The notes under the pieces were generated by a model that was not told the origin of the DNA, did no database searches, and was given only the letters and a program-made list of their open reading frames with translations. From NCBI RefSeq assembly GCF_003573695.1, contig NC_039368.1, positions 16,558,360 through 16,622,359 on the forward strand: a stretch of DNA of 64,000 bases, read 5' to 3'. Positions 13,409 through 24,251 of the stretch are shown one piece after another (the stretch's first letter is position 1; the number at the start of each line of letters is the position of its first letter). A program made the position numbers and the translations under genes. Source of the DNA: Papaver somniferum. Lineage: Eukaryota > Streptophyta > Magnoliopsida > Ranunculales > Papaveraceae.

Positions 13409-13684
13409 TTATTTTTCAAGAGCACCAGCTAGATCAGCCTCAAGATGTTTTTCTCGTGAGAGATATACACCTTCTTTATCTTCAAAACTCTTTTCTTGAA
13501 AGTTAATCCTTGTATCAGATTCAACAAGTTTCTCTTCTAACAAGTGAATTTTTTCAAGAGCAACATCACGCTCTTTCTCTAACAATTTTGTTTGAGAGAG
13601 ACTAGCACTGGATTTTTCTTCAAGACCCTGTATTTGTCGAGAATTAAATACTGCTTCCGATTCAGCACGTTTCTTTTCCGACAA
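13409..13684 (-). pseudogene. E1 Gag-like coiled-coil segment
   Basis: Ninety-one residues are rich in Lys, Glu and Leu with heptad spacing (LLEKERDVALEKIHLLEEKL), a likely coiled coil. It follows the acidic segment in a shifted frame. Downstream at about 13300-13400 the translation gives FFEAGRYHG, then after another frameshift GLGYKESNSS. That motif has a counterpart in E3 (RGLGYEG) and resembles the conserved GLGY motif behind the coiled coil in SIRE-type Gag. The region is decayed by several frame changes. Confidence 0.55.
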
Positions 13685-13713
13685 AAACAGTTCTCTTCGA
13701 AGATTTTCATATT

Positions 13714-14157
13714 CTAATTCTTAGAATTTAGATCGTTTGTACGATCTTTAAGAAGATATTCAGTAGTGGGAGAACCACAATATTGTCCTTGAAAAACTAG
13801 TCTCAACTTCTTGTTATGTCGACATAGAGGAGTTAAGAGATCAATGACATCAGAAGTTTTGAGTTTGCTCTTTCCCAAAGGCTTCAGTATCTTAGAGTAT
13901 TTTGAGATTTCATCATCCACATCTCGATCCACATCTGAGTCACCATCATCAGATATTTCATCCAACTGATTTTCTAGGCATGATTCCCAGTTATCACCAG
14001 TTTCTATATCATTAACAAGATCAACTTGTCTAGTAGATTCCCTTTCATGAAGGTCTTCAGATATTGAATCGTAGATCCCATCATCAAGTGTTAATTCAAA
14101 ACTCTTGATGTCTTGATTTACGTTAACTAAATTATTATTAGGTTCTATAAAAACCAT
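13714..14157 (-). pseudogene. E1 Gag-like N-terminal acidic segment
   Basis: This 147-residue open frame starts 68 bases after the primer site. It is rich in Asp and Glu (for example DDGDSDVDRDVDDE) and ends in a basic part with KLKTSDVIDLLTPL. No UBN2/gag domain is present here, unlike E3, whose Gag has that domain before an acidic segment of similar style (DTDSDSDEE). E1 therefore seems to have lost the front half of Gag. A stop separates it from the next segment, which is in another frame. Confidence 0.55.
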
Positions 14158-14225
14158 TTTTAGATTCCGGTCTTATAGGTTGGATCGCACCAAACACATA
14201 TTATTAGATCTTTTCGTGTTTGCCT

Positions 14226-14237
14226 GCTCTGATACCA
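14226..14237 (-). other. E1 primer binding site (tRNA-iMet)
   Basis: The minus strand reads TGGTATCAGAGC, a full match to the initiator-Met-tRNA primer site usual in plant Ty1/copia elements. It lies two bases inside the 5' LTR boundary. Confidence 0.95.
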
Positions 14238-14239
14238 AT

Positions 14240-17069
14240 TGAAAAGACGAGGGTACCCAAATATACCTCAATCTAAAACTTTTCCAAATATAAGTCCTTT
14301 CTCCGAAATTGATTGTCTATGGACTGAGTCGAGACAATACAACTAATCGGTTCACACTTCGTGTGATCGTCTATGTATACAAGATCGAGACAATACGACA
14401 ACAAGATAACTTGTGTGATTGACTATGGACACAGGATCGAGACAATACAACAACGAAGTATGTTTACTTGATAATAGGTTCGGACTTAACCAAACATAAT
14501 AGGATTGCTATCAATTAAATAGGAATTAACGTTTGTGTATTTTACTTCTAATTATAATAAAAACAATTATAATTGCGGAAATAGAAAAGTAAAAGACACA
14601 TTAAGATTTTGTTAACGAGGAAACCGCAAATGCAGAAAAATCCCGGGACCTTGTCCATAATTGAATACTCTCAGGATTAAGCCGCTATACAAAATCTAAA
14701 TCAACTTCGTAAAGTTGAGACTAAGCAACTAAACCTATAGTTCACCTAGTTCCGTTTGTATCCCTGCGCCTCCAACTTGCAATAAGTCACGTACTTGGAA
14801 CAATTCTTTTGGTTCGTATTCCAAACAGTAAAGGAACAACAAATCTGTTCGGTAACAACTCTTTAAAACAAGTGATATGAGTTTGACAAAAGGCTCTTCC
14901 GTTTATCCCAATAATCTCCTTTGTTAGGTTCTTAGATTTATCCAATAACAACTACCAAAGTAATTGTCAAGACTTTGCAATCAATACTTTGAATCACAAC
15001 GTATTGATGTCGATCTACTCAACTAATCAATCACGGTTATCACAAATATAAAACGATTATAGTTAGATCCCAAGCCGATCAAGTTTTGTACACACCAAAG
15101 ATTATGAACCCAAATCAGAAATCTTCTTCGTCTTCAAATCTTCTTAGATCTTCAATAAACATCTACACACAATCAACTTGAATCTCTTGTGATCAATCAC
15201 ACACAGAGCGGAGTCTGTTAACAATAGATTATCACAAGACGTCTTTAGATCTACAAACAGTCTCGAAACTTCGATCTAGTTTGAGTGAATCTTATATCAG
15301 AAGAGAAGATTCTCAAGCATAAATAAACTAGGTGCAATCAAAGTTCAACAACCGTTAGTCAATTAAATCAATCAAAAACTAATAATAAACTGCAATTATC
15401 TAGTTTCCCACCAACGGTACTCGTAGAGCTTCCCAATCCCAAAGAAGTCTTTAAAACGAGCGGTTGTAAGAGATTTCTCCTAATTGGGGTACTTTCCTCT
15501 CCGAATAGACGGCTCCACTAGTAACAACACAACTAGGTAGTTTTGCTGGCTCTGAGGATAAGTTTGCTCGAAATGCAAACTTCAATATTTATGGACCAAG
15601 GAAGTTTGGACACCAAGGAATTTCCAAAACCGAAAATATTCTCAAGATATGCGATATATTTCCAAATTCGGTTTCCATATTTCCTGGAAATGCATTGTCC
15701 AAATATTGACCGAAATCTCAGTAGAAAATATCCAATTAGTAAATGCACATTACCAAATTTTATTTTCTAAAGATATGCATTTAATTGTTGGAAATTAAAA
15801 GCATATAAAACTAAAAACCTTAATTCAAGGATTCTCAATTTATTTCGATCCGGGATTCTACTTTAGCTTTTAAGAAATATCTTTGAATAATAAAAGATAA
15901 GAGTTACTACACATGTTCAAAGTATGTCGACATCTTTACTTTGTAAATACTTTTTCATATTTACAATCTTGGAACCGATTTGCCACACTTCCAAACAAGT
16001 TTATAATTGGTTCATATGACTTCCAAGAACTATGTGATTGATTATCCTATCAAATCCCCATTAATTGATTTCACGATTCTACCAAAACAAGTTTCGGTTC
16101 TACCTCCATGTGGGTACTAGGATCAGTCACACTAGTTACCAAAACTTGGTTGACTAGGTACTAGGATTGGTTACCACATATTTATGGTATAAACTTTTAT
16201 TCCACTGCACAGGTCATAGGATCGGTTACCAATATCTAAAACCTTGTTGCACCTCTTACAAGGATCGATTCCCTCTTACATGTGATCGGTTGCACCTCTT
16301 ACTAGGATTGGTTCACCAATGTCTAGAGTTGATCATACCAATTACACTAAATCGATCATACCATCTCAGGTGATTACTTAAGATCGGTTTCACTAATAAA
16401 AGTCATACCAATACAAAAGTCAGGCCTTGTGAATAGTTTTACCAAGATACATAAACAAGTTATGAACGGTTATACTAAACACACATATTGGTAATCCAAA
16501 GATTTGCAATGAATAACAATACCAATAAGCCTAGCGATTTCCCTTTCGATTCATAAAACAAGTTTATGAATTGTACTTCCTTTAAAACGAATGTAAAACA
16601 TTGTTTCATAGGACAAAATCTTCACCCATACCCATACATAATCACAATAGCATTCATACAATTATGTCGATGTCTTATATACGAAGTTCAAAAGATAGAC
16701 GTTATACTTCATATTGTAATTCCTTAATACTATGTCTAACTAGAGTATAATCATTCACAGCTTCGCAATTATGTTTTCAATATACACGACTTGAAAGATA
16801 CTTTAGGAATGAAACAACTCAAGTAAAATATTACTAACCTCAAGAGGAAGGATGATGTCGTCGTTGTAGATCTTTACTTCTTCACATTCTTCAAGTCTTC
16901 ACGTAATACTTGTAAGTATCATATCCTAGTAACTTTCTGGCTAACCTATACGAAGTTGACTCTAGTAAATAATCAAGCGACTCTTTAAATGCGTTTTGGT
17001 TCACTAAAATATGACAACCAAACTTGACATACCAACGCTTGGTGGGTTCAACAGAGCTATGCTCTAACA
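14240..17069 (-). repeat. E1 5' LTR
   Basis: This is the partner of 7441-10278, lying upstream of the primer site in element direction. It should hold the element promoter and transcription start, but no TATA box stands out enough to place them. The conserved block is at about 14604-14660. Confidence 0.95.
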
Positions 17070-18589
17070 CTTTTGAATCAATCCGATTTTGCTTCAATTG
17101 TGTCTTGTATACTTCTATGAGAATATAAACAATTGAACAACTCTATGAATAATGCAATTATTCATTTGATTATCATTTGGTCTAGAAGTGTTAAGATGAA
17201 CATGGTTAAGATAGAAGTTTTTATATGGCTAACTTCGGTTATCTGTTATTGAACCAACTCAATAATACACGTTTAGGTACGGTTACTCATATCTAAATGA
17301 AGGTATATTTCATTTGTGTGTAACAAGCTAAGACCATCTAACAATAGAAATATGTTAGCTTGAATTAGGTTTTCATCTAATGGTGAATATTGATTGCTTT
17401 GTTCTAAAGTTATCAAACCCTGATTTGAAGACTATATAAGGGAGAACTCTAGCAACTGGGAAAACCTAATCCCCACACCTCCTGTGTGATACTAGTTCCG
17501 ACTAGATTCGATTATCCTTTAACCTAGGTTTTTCCTAAAACCATTATAGGTTAACGACTTGAAGACTTCATTGGGATTCTGAAGCCAGACCCAACTATTT
17601 GCTCTGTAGTTCATGTTATGATCTTACTTGTTCTATCGTATTGAGTACTATCTTCTCTAAGATTTGCTCGAGATTTATCTCTGATACGTAAGATATAAAA
17701 AGTAATCATAAAGCTCTTCACCTCATTCTTTGTGATTCCACAATAACTTGTTCTACTACCATATAGTTAAGTTATTGTGAGGTGATTGATATGTCTAGGT
17801 TGTTCTTCGGGAATATAAATCGGATTATCAATTGATTCATGTTCACCTTGATTTATCAAAAGATGGAACAAAAACTTCGTAGGTATTTCTGTGGGAGACA
17901 GATTTATCTATCAGAATAGACTTTTCTGTGGGAGACAGATTTGTTTAACAAGTCTCCGACTTTGGGTCGTAGCAACTTTTAGTTGTAGGTGAGATCAGCT
18001 AAGGGAATCAAGTGCGTAGAGTCCTGCTGGGATTTAGAGGCGTAAGGAACGTGACTGTACCTTAATCAATGTGAGACTGGTTAGGGATCAACTACATTCC
18101 AGTCCTAAGTTGACTTGTAGTAGGCCAGAGTCTGTTACGACTTAATACAGTGTGGTGTTCAAATCTGGATTAGGTCCAGGGATTTTTCTGCATTTGCGGT
18201 TTCCTTGTTTACAAAATTTCCGTGGTGTCTATATTATTTCTTTTCCACATTATATTTGTTTATATAATTGAAATATCACAGGTTGTGCGTAGTTCAATCA
18301 ATTGGTAAATCCAACCTTTGGTTGTTGATTGAAATTGATTGACACTTGAACATTGGTCTTTGGTACCGTTCAAGTAGTTTCTCATCATAATCAGGCTCAC
18401 GGATTCTATATGTTTGATTTGCTGATTACATTGAGAAACATAGATGTAAATCTTGGATATATTTTCCTTAATTGAGTCTGACTGTCTAGTTGATTCTCTT
18501 GGAATTATATTGGAGTTAGTCCATATAAATTGCTTAAACGAAATATTGGGTGTGGTTGTTAGACCCCCGCTTTTTCAGGTAGTATTGAG

Positions 18590-19340
18590 ACCAATTATGA
18601 AGATGTTTCGCTTGGTGGTTTTGGTGACATTAGCATGGGTTCATATGAAAATATTTGCAATGATGGAGAAGATCCGGTGAGAAAAACTTAACGAGTTTAA
18701 AGCCATGAAAAAGTAAGTACATTGGAAGCACTGGAATTACTTTGAGCTTAACTACGACTACATGGAATTAAGGTGTTTTATCTACTACGACAGTTGATTC
18801 GCTAGTACCGAGGAGAAAAATCCACCGCAAAAAATGGTCAAGGTGGTGTTGATGTTATAATCAACCCTAATGTAAGGGAATTTAATGGTGGTAGTACCAC
18901 TAGTAGAGGAAACTCAAATGCGAATGCAGCTGCGGAGGGTTCAGGTAATGTCTCAATCATTATTGAAGCATATAAAGACAAATCTCTCTCAACTTATACC
19001 TCATCTGCAACTGGGGTTCGGATACCTGCTAAAGGGATGGAAACTATCTCTTTTAAGGGAAACATAAGGGATAAGGTGAAGACTCTTCAAAGCAAGAATG
19101 CCTTAGTGGTGTATTTTGGCTTGAAAGAAGGCAGGTTTACGTCTTGTAAAGGAAATGTGGATTCCTACCCCTTTATGATGGCTGGAAGAAGCAAAGAAGG
19201 AGTTCTTATAAGGGAATCTGAGGATAAAGTAACAATGATGATTTTGAGGTGAATAGTGAAGATTTTACTGATGATGAGTGTGAGAGAATTACTAGACGTT
19301 CAACTTGTGAGGACAAATCCCTAAGTGAACATAAATGGAG
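18590..19340 (+). pseudogene. Broken coding fragment, unrecognised
   Basis: Directly after solo LTR B an open segment reads GFGDISMGSYENICNDGEDP before a stop. From about 18835 another long frame runs to 19252 with NPNVREFNGGSTTSRGN, ISFKGNIRDKVKTLQSKN and VYFGLKEGRF. A shift near 19230 opens an acidic tail (NSEDFTDDECERITRR) ending with SEHKWSS and a stop at about 19340. It reads as one protein broken by two or three lesions. I do not recognise the family. It could be the first ORF of the LINE whose ORF2 tail lies 1.6 kb downstream, or a host gene fragment. Confidence 0.4.
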
Positions 19341-20929
19341 CTCTTGAGAATAAAATAAAATGCGAAGAACACCAAAGAAAGTAAAAAGATTTGGGGAGAG
19401 GTCAAAGAATTCAAACTAACAGATATAGTTCGTAGTTTTTTTTTTGGGCTTCTTTGTATTTTTATTAATCGCATTGTTCCTCAATATTGTGTTTTGAATT
19501 CAACTATTAGACATTGTGTTTGGTTCACCTTGGCGTTTATTGTTTTGTTTCTCTTAGACGCGTTTAACGGATATCGATGATTTTTTAAGAACGATTGTGA
19601 TGTATTTCAAGTTATGATACTAAACAACACGTGGGCAGAAGCTTAAGTAGAACTATTAACTAGGAATATAATTTATAGTTCCTCTCAGTGAATTTGTAAA
19701 GCTTTGTGAATCAAAAACCTAATATCTAAACATAGCGTCTTTAGTGTGATAAATGTCAACCAACCACAATTGCAACTACGTACGTCCAGCTAGTAGTTTA
19801 AGTTTAGTGTTTTAATTATCAAAGATTTTACATTTCTCTCAATTTGACCAAAAACTTCCTTTCAACTAAGATTATAAAAGAAAAATATGGTCTAGCAGTT
19901 TATATTAGAAATACATAGCTCGCAGATTTTTGGTAGAGAACAGACAAATACAAAGATTCTCATGGGATTGGAATTTGGAAGCAAATAGGTGTTTTGTAGA
20001 AAGATTTCTTCGCCAACGTCCAATTCAAAACTGGTAAAAGAAACAAAATCTTTCTCCGTGAAGACAAATGATATTCTGGGTAATCTTGATTCATTTTGCC
20101 CAGAGGCGAATCTAGTAGGGGGCCTACAGGGTCACCACCCCCACCAAATTTTGGAGAGAACATGGATTAATCTTATGTATCCAAATATACCTAATTATTT
20201 TTATATCTTCGAAAAAAATAAACACTTAACACCCCACCAATAAAATCTTTACATAAAATAAAAAAATTTAAATAGATTTTGATTCTTATTCACCCAAATT
20301 AAAAGGAAACGATTCCAAAAACTCAGTTAAAATATTTTTAAATCAATATTATCGAGTTTAAGGTTTAGTATTGTTAAATAATTTTCAATTTTACTTAATA
20401 TAATGGAAAGAAAGAAGAGATCATAGCAAATAATCAGATATCAACTTACTTTGTATGGTCTAAGTAAATGGTCATCAAGATCACTAATCATGTTTGTAAA
20501 AAATAAAAAAAACAAAATCACTACCTTTTGTTTTCTTTTTTTCGTGGAAGTTATTAAATTTTTTTTGTACGTCAGTAACCTTAATTATAACTTTAATAAT
20601 GGTTGGCAATTTTCTGTCTTGGTGACTTTTGAAAAAAAGAGTTTCCTTGCTCCCAAAAAAGTCTGCTTATGCCCTATCTTCTATGGTATTTGTATTAATA
20701 ATAATATATCGATTAATTCTTGATTTTTATTGTGCTAGGTCCCCATGTTTCTCTTGAAATTTAACTCTCAAAAAAGATTTAATGATAGTAAATGAGGAAG
20801 CGCTGTCCACTATCTTCTCTATGTTGGATTTCATCGTTTTTTTATCGCAAAGAAGACTATTTGCTGTCTTGATTGGTGATAAAACTGGAAGCTAAATCAG
20901 CCTAAAACAACTCCAATTCTGAAGATACT
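19341..20929. other. AT-rich spacer with possible hAT-like end
   Basis: No supported gene is seen. At about 20098 the sequence CAGAGGCGAATCTAG is followed by a G-rich and then a C-rich stretch (CACCCCCACCAAATTTTGG near 20137). This resembles the start of common plant hAT-type non-autonomous elements (CAGAGGCGGATC...). No matching inverted terminus was found nearby, so it is at most a truncated copy. Confidence 0.25.
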
Positions 20930-21461
20930 ACTACTTCTTTCCCTTATAAATTGATCTGGTCTAAGGATTGGTCGCACAAATTTGGTTTTTTATTGTGGCA
21001 ATGCATTTTAGACAAACTATCTGCATTGTAAGCAAAAACGAAACTTTTCGCTTGTTACTGCTAGGGATAATACTTTATTGAATATTGTTGTTTTTGAAGG
21101 TCTGGTACCGAGTCTAATTGTCAAATTTTTCTTAATTGTTCACTTTACAAAGAAATTGTGGATAATTTTGAAACGCGGACAACAGAGTTTTTAGCCTAAC
21201 TGGTTCAACAACAACTCGTTTTTATGCTCGCGGTAAAGAAATCTGTAAACGTCTTTATGCTGTTTCCTTGTGGGTCATTTGGTTGAAGCGCAACAATCGT
21301 ATATTCAACCACAAAGAATGCAAAGTTGAAATTTTTATAAATGACATTAAGTTAACACTGTTTGGATGGACATCTTACTCTCCTCGTATGGCTATGGCTA
21401 GGTTATCTACTAATTTTTCTCTATGGAGCACAAAGGAAAAGAGATATCAAAGATTTTAATG
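20930..21461 (+). pseudogene. LINE (L1-type) ORF2 C-terminal remnant
   Basis: Translation gives FPYKLIWSKDWSHKFGFLLW followed by QCILDKLSAL, the usual start of the zf-RVT region behind the reverse transcriptase of plant L1 LINEs. After several breaks it gives LWVIWLKRNNRIFNHKE (21268 onward), the characteristic last conserved block, ending with KRYQRF and a stop at 21457-21459. Reverse transcriptase and endonuclease domains are missing. No poly-A tail or target duplication was found, so both ends are lost. Confidence 0.75.
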
Positions 21462-22265
21462 ACGTTACTCCTATAATATGATTAATATCCAACAATTTCA
21501 AATATTTTCTCAACTAAACAATCGAATTATCGTCGATTAATAATTTTGTTTAGTCAAAGAAATCAAGCATGTCTTTGTTACATGCAAAAGAGAAAGGAAG
21601 AGGGACAACAGGAAATCACTTTGATTGCATTTGACCGAGCATATAAAAAGAGAGGAAGAATCACTTAAAGTTGTTTCTTTAATCTTTTAAAGGTAGAGGA
21701 CAAAAAAATATAAGATTTGATCCAATCATAATTAGTTTAATGGATTTAAATCTCTATATCAATCTCACAGCCTAGTCATTTAATTATTTTGAAAGGGGGA
21801 AGTGAAGAAGACTAGCGGAGTTTCATTCATTTTTTTCAGTTTCGACTTTCGACCTTCGTTTTTCTTTCCAGATGGACGACTCTTTTTCTAGTTGAGGCGT
21901 CTGACTTTTTGGGCTTTCTTGCGAATAAAGTTTTTGGCATGTCAGTCACTTAGTTGACTCCATTTCATTCAACTATGATTTTGGGCATACTCAAATCTTA
22001 TTAGACATATTGAATAAAAACAAAAAAGATGTGAAATAACAAAATCAAAAATTTCCTTAACCAAATTTCTTTTTAATTGTAAATCTACTCTTTACGTATT
22101 AGTGTTAGTAATCTGGATTAGTGATTAAAACTTTTATTTAGTGATTAAGATAATTTTCAGAATTATAAAGGTTTGTTTAGATGAAAAAATCTGGGGAAAA
22201 AAAAATCAAAGTTTTTATTGAGAAGGAGAGAAGGAGAAAGTGAGAAAAATTTTCTTCTTGATTCA

Positions 22266-22460
22266 ATGGAGGATGAGGAGGGTCATTCTTCATCTAAAAA
22301 ACCTACGAAAATACATATCAACTACAACAATGATCCAGAAATAGCTGATTTCTTAGATTGTGAGAATGATTTTACACAAACTCAAACTCAAACTCAAGAT
22401 GATGATTTTTATGAGCCAAATCCATATGATGAATACATAGATAAAAGGAACCCAATGCTT
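22266..22460 (+). CDS. Hypothetical acidic N-terminal fragment in A1
   Basis: Starting at the ATG of MEDEEGHSSSKKPTKIHINY, about 65 residues read like a real N-terminus. There is an acidic start, a KKPTK patch, then a QTQTQTQ run coded by a CAAACT microsatellite and an acidic DDDFYEPNPYDEY segment. The frame then runs into low-quality sequence and stops at 22562 near the first hairpin unit. It may be a captured host exon or the first exon of a lost transposase. I do not recognise it. Confidence 0.35.
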
Positions 22461-22540
22461 CTAACACACACGTACACTTCTATTTTATGTTTAATCTCAT
22501 TTTGTAGCTTGAAATCATCAAAAAATTGTATTTTTCATCA

Positions 22541-22825
22541 TGGTTCGGCGAACCAGGACTAAGGCTTAAAAATATAAGCCGAACCCACTAAATTGATGAA
22601 CAGTTCGGCTAGCTGAATTTGTTAACGTTATACGCCGAACCTTCATTTTCCAACTTCCAACCTATTTGCAAGATCCTAGCTCGGGTTAAATTAAAGTCTA
22701 ATAACAAGCCGAACTTATTCATGAGAGTTAGGTTCGGTTTTCACTCTAAATATCGTATCAGCCGAACTATATATTTTTCCAAGTTCGGCTCATATTCAAA
22801 AAATCACATCAGCCGAACATGATAC
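22541..22825 (+). repeat. Hairpin array 1a (GTTCGGCT / AGCCGAAC)
   Basis: GTTCGGCT-type words and their reverse complement AGCCGAAC alternate about nine times in 285 bp, for example near 22541, 22578, 22602, 22632, 22761, 22783 and 22812. Neighbouring opposite words can form short stems with loops of about 20-40 nt. Some copies are degraded (GGCG, GGTT). The sequence between words is not conserved. Confidence 0.8.
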
Positions 22826-23134
22826 TGATTTTCCATGAAACACTTAAATTCATACACATTTAGGGGTTAGGCTTTTTATTACATATGTTTGCTATTGTGC
22901 AGCCTTTTCATAGGATGAACCAAACAAAAAAAGTGGAAATTACTAAAAGTGTTAAGAAAGTGAAGTCTAATGATGGAGAATACCAAGGTCCATATTAAAC
23001 TCATTAAAATCAATTATATCTTATCTTCAACTTCAAGAGAATGAAAAGACAAACACAAGAATGAGGTCATTCCGACATCGGACAAAACAGTTATGGCCAA
23101 AACAAGATCGAAAAACTTGAGTGTGCAAAGAGAA

Positions 23135-23473
23135 GGTTCGGCTGATAACTCAACAACACGAGCTAGCCGAACCTAGAGCCTGCAAATCAATATTTTCGAA
23201 GTGTTTACAGAGAGAGATTCGGCTTGAAAGTGATCTAATCGAGTCAGCCGAACCTGACAACCACCTGGAGTAAATTTCACTTCTCAGGTTCGGCCGGGAA
23301 GGTTTGCAAGGTATTAGCCGAACCTGACACTATTCTGGGACGTATTCAATACACATTTTGGGGTTCGGCTAAAAATTGACATTTGCGGTTTAGCCGAACT
23401 GTTCATAGACACTTTCAGGGAGAAATTTCAAGAACAGTTCGGCTCAAAACTCAACTCAATTATCAGCCGAACC
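23135..23473 (+). repeat. Hairpin array 1b, five regular units
   Basis: Five clean units are seen: arms 23135-23143 with 23165-23173, 23216-23224 with 23246-23254, 23287-23295 with 23316-23324, 23362-23370 with 23391-23400, and 23436-23444 with 23465-23473. Each is GGTTCGGCT or a one-base variant, 20-21 unrelated bases, then AGCCGAACC. Units repeat every 70-81 bp. The loops are different in sequence but nearly constant in length. Confidence 0.9.
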
Positions 23474-24003
23474 GCTACTGTAACCGTCAAAAACCCTAAG
23501 TTTTTAGCAATTTAACCCATTCAATCCATGAAAAACAACAAATAAAAGATTAGGTTTGTAGGGAATACCTTCTTATCCACATTTCAGTATTTGGAGCTTC
23601 AAATGGTTGAATTTTCGATTCAATTTCCGGTTCAATTATAGTTTTTACACCTTCATCTTCAATTGGTTCTTCTTCTTTAATTCATGGATTGGAAGAGGAT
23701 TTAGAACACCTGAAGTTTGCTTTTTTCTTTGTACGATCCATTATATAGTTCAATTTAGCCGATGATCGAATTTTCACGAATCGATAATTAATTACAGTGA
23801 TGAAAAAAAAAATCTGAGAGAAAAGGAAGGTGGTTTAGCTAGAGGAAGAAGAAGAGATGTTTAGGATAGTTTATTTTTTGATTTTAGGTATAAGGGTATA
23901 TAGGTAATTGAACTACCCAATAGACACCCCTTATAAGGTCACCTAGGATGGGAAAACTATTTTGTATGCCTTGAAAGTTTTTGGTATGCCTAAAATCATA
24001 GTT

Positions 24004-24251
24004 CATTTCATTCTACCTGGGCCTTAAAGTGTCTGGACCCTTCGCTTGTATAAAATTATGTTCATAATTATTGTTACAAACTTACAACTATCCTTCTCAA
24101 GAGCATCACATTCACACTGGTGTGGTATGTGGTTTGGTGTGGGAATTTAGCAATTATACTTCGATCACAATATAATTGCTAAAACTGATTTTTCTTATTA
24201 AGTTTGTCATTTGAACTTGCCAAAGATGGTAAGTTGAGAACGTGAGATAGC
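24004..24251. other. Short spacer between A1 and the Tat element
   Basis: This is 248 bp of AT-rich sequence with the second copy of the A1 target duplication at its start. It contains a short GT-rich stretch (GGTGTGGTATGTGGTTTGG). No gene is seen. Confidence 0.5.

Larger units (their letters stand above)
7441..17069 (-). mobile_element. E1: complete gag-only long-LTR retrotransposon
   Basis: A 9.6-kb element on the minus strand has two LTRs of 2,838 and 2,830 bp, a primer site for initiator tRNA-Met next to the right LTR and a G-rich polypurine tract next to the left LTR. A perfect 5-bp target duplication CTTTT lies at 7436-7440 and 17070-17074. The internal region is only about 3.96 kb and holds a broken Gag-like reading frame (about 12.6-14.16 kb) and a long non-coding 3' part. 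No protease, integrase, reverse transcriptase or RNase H motif is visible, so it must have been mobilised by enzymes of another element. The primer site, zinc knuckle and GLGY-type motif point to a Ty1/copia origin, probably near the SIRE/Maximus group (inference). It interrupts solo LTR B, so it is younger than that LTR. Confidence 0.95.
6395..18577 (+). mobile_element. Solo LTR, E2 family, copy B, split by E1
   Basis: The LTR starts at 6395 (TATTAG, with the usual TG changed to TA) and ends CTTTTTCA at 18577. The 5-bp duplication GGTAG lies at 6390-6394 and 18578-18582. Its body is interrupted by E1 at 7441-17069. Without E1 and its CTTTT duplication the LTR is about 2,549 bp, matching copy A. 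The joined flanks (...AACTGATT then TTGAATCAATC...) line up with copy A near 2710, confirming that E1 landed in a pre-existing LTR. Copy B has a longer palindromic-module region (7036-7320) than copy A. No internal retroelement sequence is attached. Confidence 0.92.
21971..24003. mobile_element. A1: non-autonomous Mutator-like element
   Basis: The left end AACTATGATTTTGGGCATAC is mirrored at the right end (23960-24003, reverse complement AACTATGATTTTAGGCATAC). The element is flanked by a perfect 10-bp direct repeat CATTTCATTC (21961-21970 and 24004-24013). A 9-11 bp duplication is typical of the Mutator superfamily. The 2.03-kb body has no transposase. It contains a short ORF (22266) and two hairpin arrays. 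The inverted repeats are short for a classic MULE, so a TIR-poor MULE is the better description. Confidence 0.85.

Noticed and set aside
20098..20240. Complete hAT-type MITE
   Set aside because: Only one terminus-like sequence is seen and the mirror end is missing.
23135..23473. Regular short repeats with variable spacers, CRISPR-like at first sight
   Set aside because: Arms are only 8-9 bp, each unit is an inverted pair, the surroundings are eukaryotic transposons and no cas-like gene exists.
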